Assembly: GCA_963169355.1 (NCBI GenBank)
Contig: CAUJCR010000059.1
Location: forward strand, 1-53,338
DNA from: Bacteroidota bacterium
Lineage (GTDB): Bacteria; Bacteroidota; Bacteroidia; B-17B0; Aurantibacillaceae
DNA: 53,338 nucleotides
Reading direction: 5' to 3'
Position 1 is the first letter of the stretch. Each line of letters opens with the position of its first letter. The notes beneath the pieces are model-generated. The model was not told where the DNA came from. It ran no database searches and was given only the letters and a program-made list of their open reading frames with translations. This document shows positions 53,116 to 53,338 of this stretch, piece after piece. Both the position numbers and the translations under genes were made by a program.

Positions 53116-53338
53116 TTACCTAAACAAATTCACTGAGCCATGTTTTTCAATTTCTTTTCCATCAAAACCAGTGGCTTTTACAAAGAAGAAGTAGGTGCCC
53201 TCAGGAGCAGAAGCACCATTTGGTACTTTTCCATCCCACGAGGCTTTTGCTCCGCTGAATTCGTATAATTTCTCACCCCAACGGTTAAAGATTTGTAAAG
53301 CTATTTCTTTTACCCCTGTAGATTTAATAGTAAATATA
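53116..53338 (-). CDS. C-terminal fragment of a type IX (type B / gliding-motility-like) secreted protein
   Basis: The frame runs from the right edge to a TAA at 53116-53118, about 74 codons. It reads as a CHU_C/type-B sorting domain: LQIFNRWGEKLYEF, WDGKVPNGASAPEGTYFFFV and KHGSVNLFR at the end. Such domains direct large surface adhesins or enzymes through type IX secretion. The 5' part lies outside the window, so the rest of the protein cannot be described. Confidence 0.9.
   Translation of the reverse strand, partial: IFTIKSTGVKEIALQIFNRWGEKLYEFSGAKASWDGKVPNGASAPEGTYFFFVKATGFDGKEIEKHGSVNLFR

Overview
The window is AT-rich, gene-dense chromosomal DNA of a member of the Bacteroidota. The evidence is: Por (type IX) secretion C-terminal sorting domains on four proteins, a TonB-dependent receptor with a carboxypeptidase-regulatory N-domain, a PorV/PorQ-like barrel, TAnnTTTG promoter -7 boxes, few Shine-Dalgarno sites, and Bacteroidota-type housekeeping genes (serC, pfkA, murB, der). 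I cannot place it below phylum level. No rRNA, tRNA, CRISPR array, transposase or prophage gene was seen.

Layout. 1-1442: accessory-looking left edge with the tail of one gene, an outer-membrane barrel gene lacking a normal start, and an unrecognised 261-aa protein. 1553-8780: pfkA overlapping an MMPL/RND exporter, serC, a small barrel protein and a GH16-like lipoprotein. 8883-18030: a 2064-aa alpha-2-macroglobulin, a DUF218 (YdcF/SanA) protein and a secreted M43 metalloprotease with a type IX signal. 18281-20879: small secreted protein, PadR regulator and PspC envelope protein, preceded by a 31-bp perfect palindrome that looks like the PadR operator. 21061-26770: type IX cargo protein, TonB receptor, CPA2 antiporter. 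26775-29065: GNAT acetyltransferase, unknown protein and an arginase-fold protein with altered metal ligands. 29216-32350: polyhydroxyalkanoate module (MaoC/PhaJ-like hydratase divergent from PhaE-like and PhaC). 32379-37720: M3 peptidase and a secreted amidase. 37721-38256: the only long gene-free stretch, holding a duplicated 54-bp repeat and REP-like hairpins. 38257-43988: murB, bacilliredoxin, a gene broken by an in-frame TAA, a helix-hairpin-helix/barrel gene that seems to start at ATT, a PorV-like barrel and ferritin. 44160-46454: HEAT-like protein, small periplasmic protein, der. 46460-49083: an NO/iron-stress set (hemerythrin, cupin, azurin-like cupredoxin, ScdA/RIC repair protein, Rrf2 regulator) with a palindrome at the Rrf2 promoter. 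49233-52968: small membrane protein, flavin-dependent halogenase-like enzyme, DUF488, MORN-type protein, GlmU-like hexapeptide protein. 53116-53338: C-terminus of a type IX type-B cargo.

Common themes are envelope building and secretion (MurB, amidase, A2M, PspC, PorV-like, TonB receptor, type IX cargo), carbon storage (PHA) and redox/NO/iron homeostasis (bacilliredoxin, ferritin, hemerythrin, RIC, cupredoxin). I found no clear multi-gene system that is wholly new. The best leads are the two regulator operators, the ATT-started barrel gene, the degenerate arginase, the halogenase-like enzyme and the intergenic repeats.
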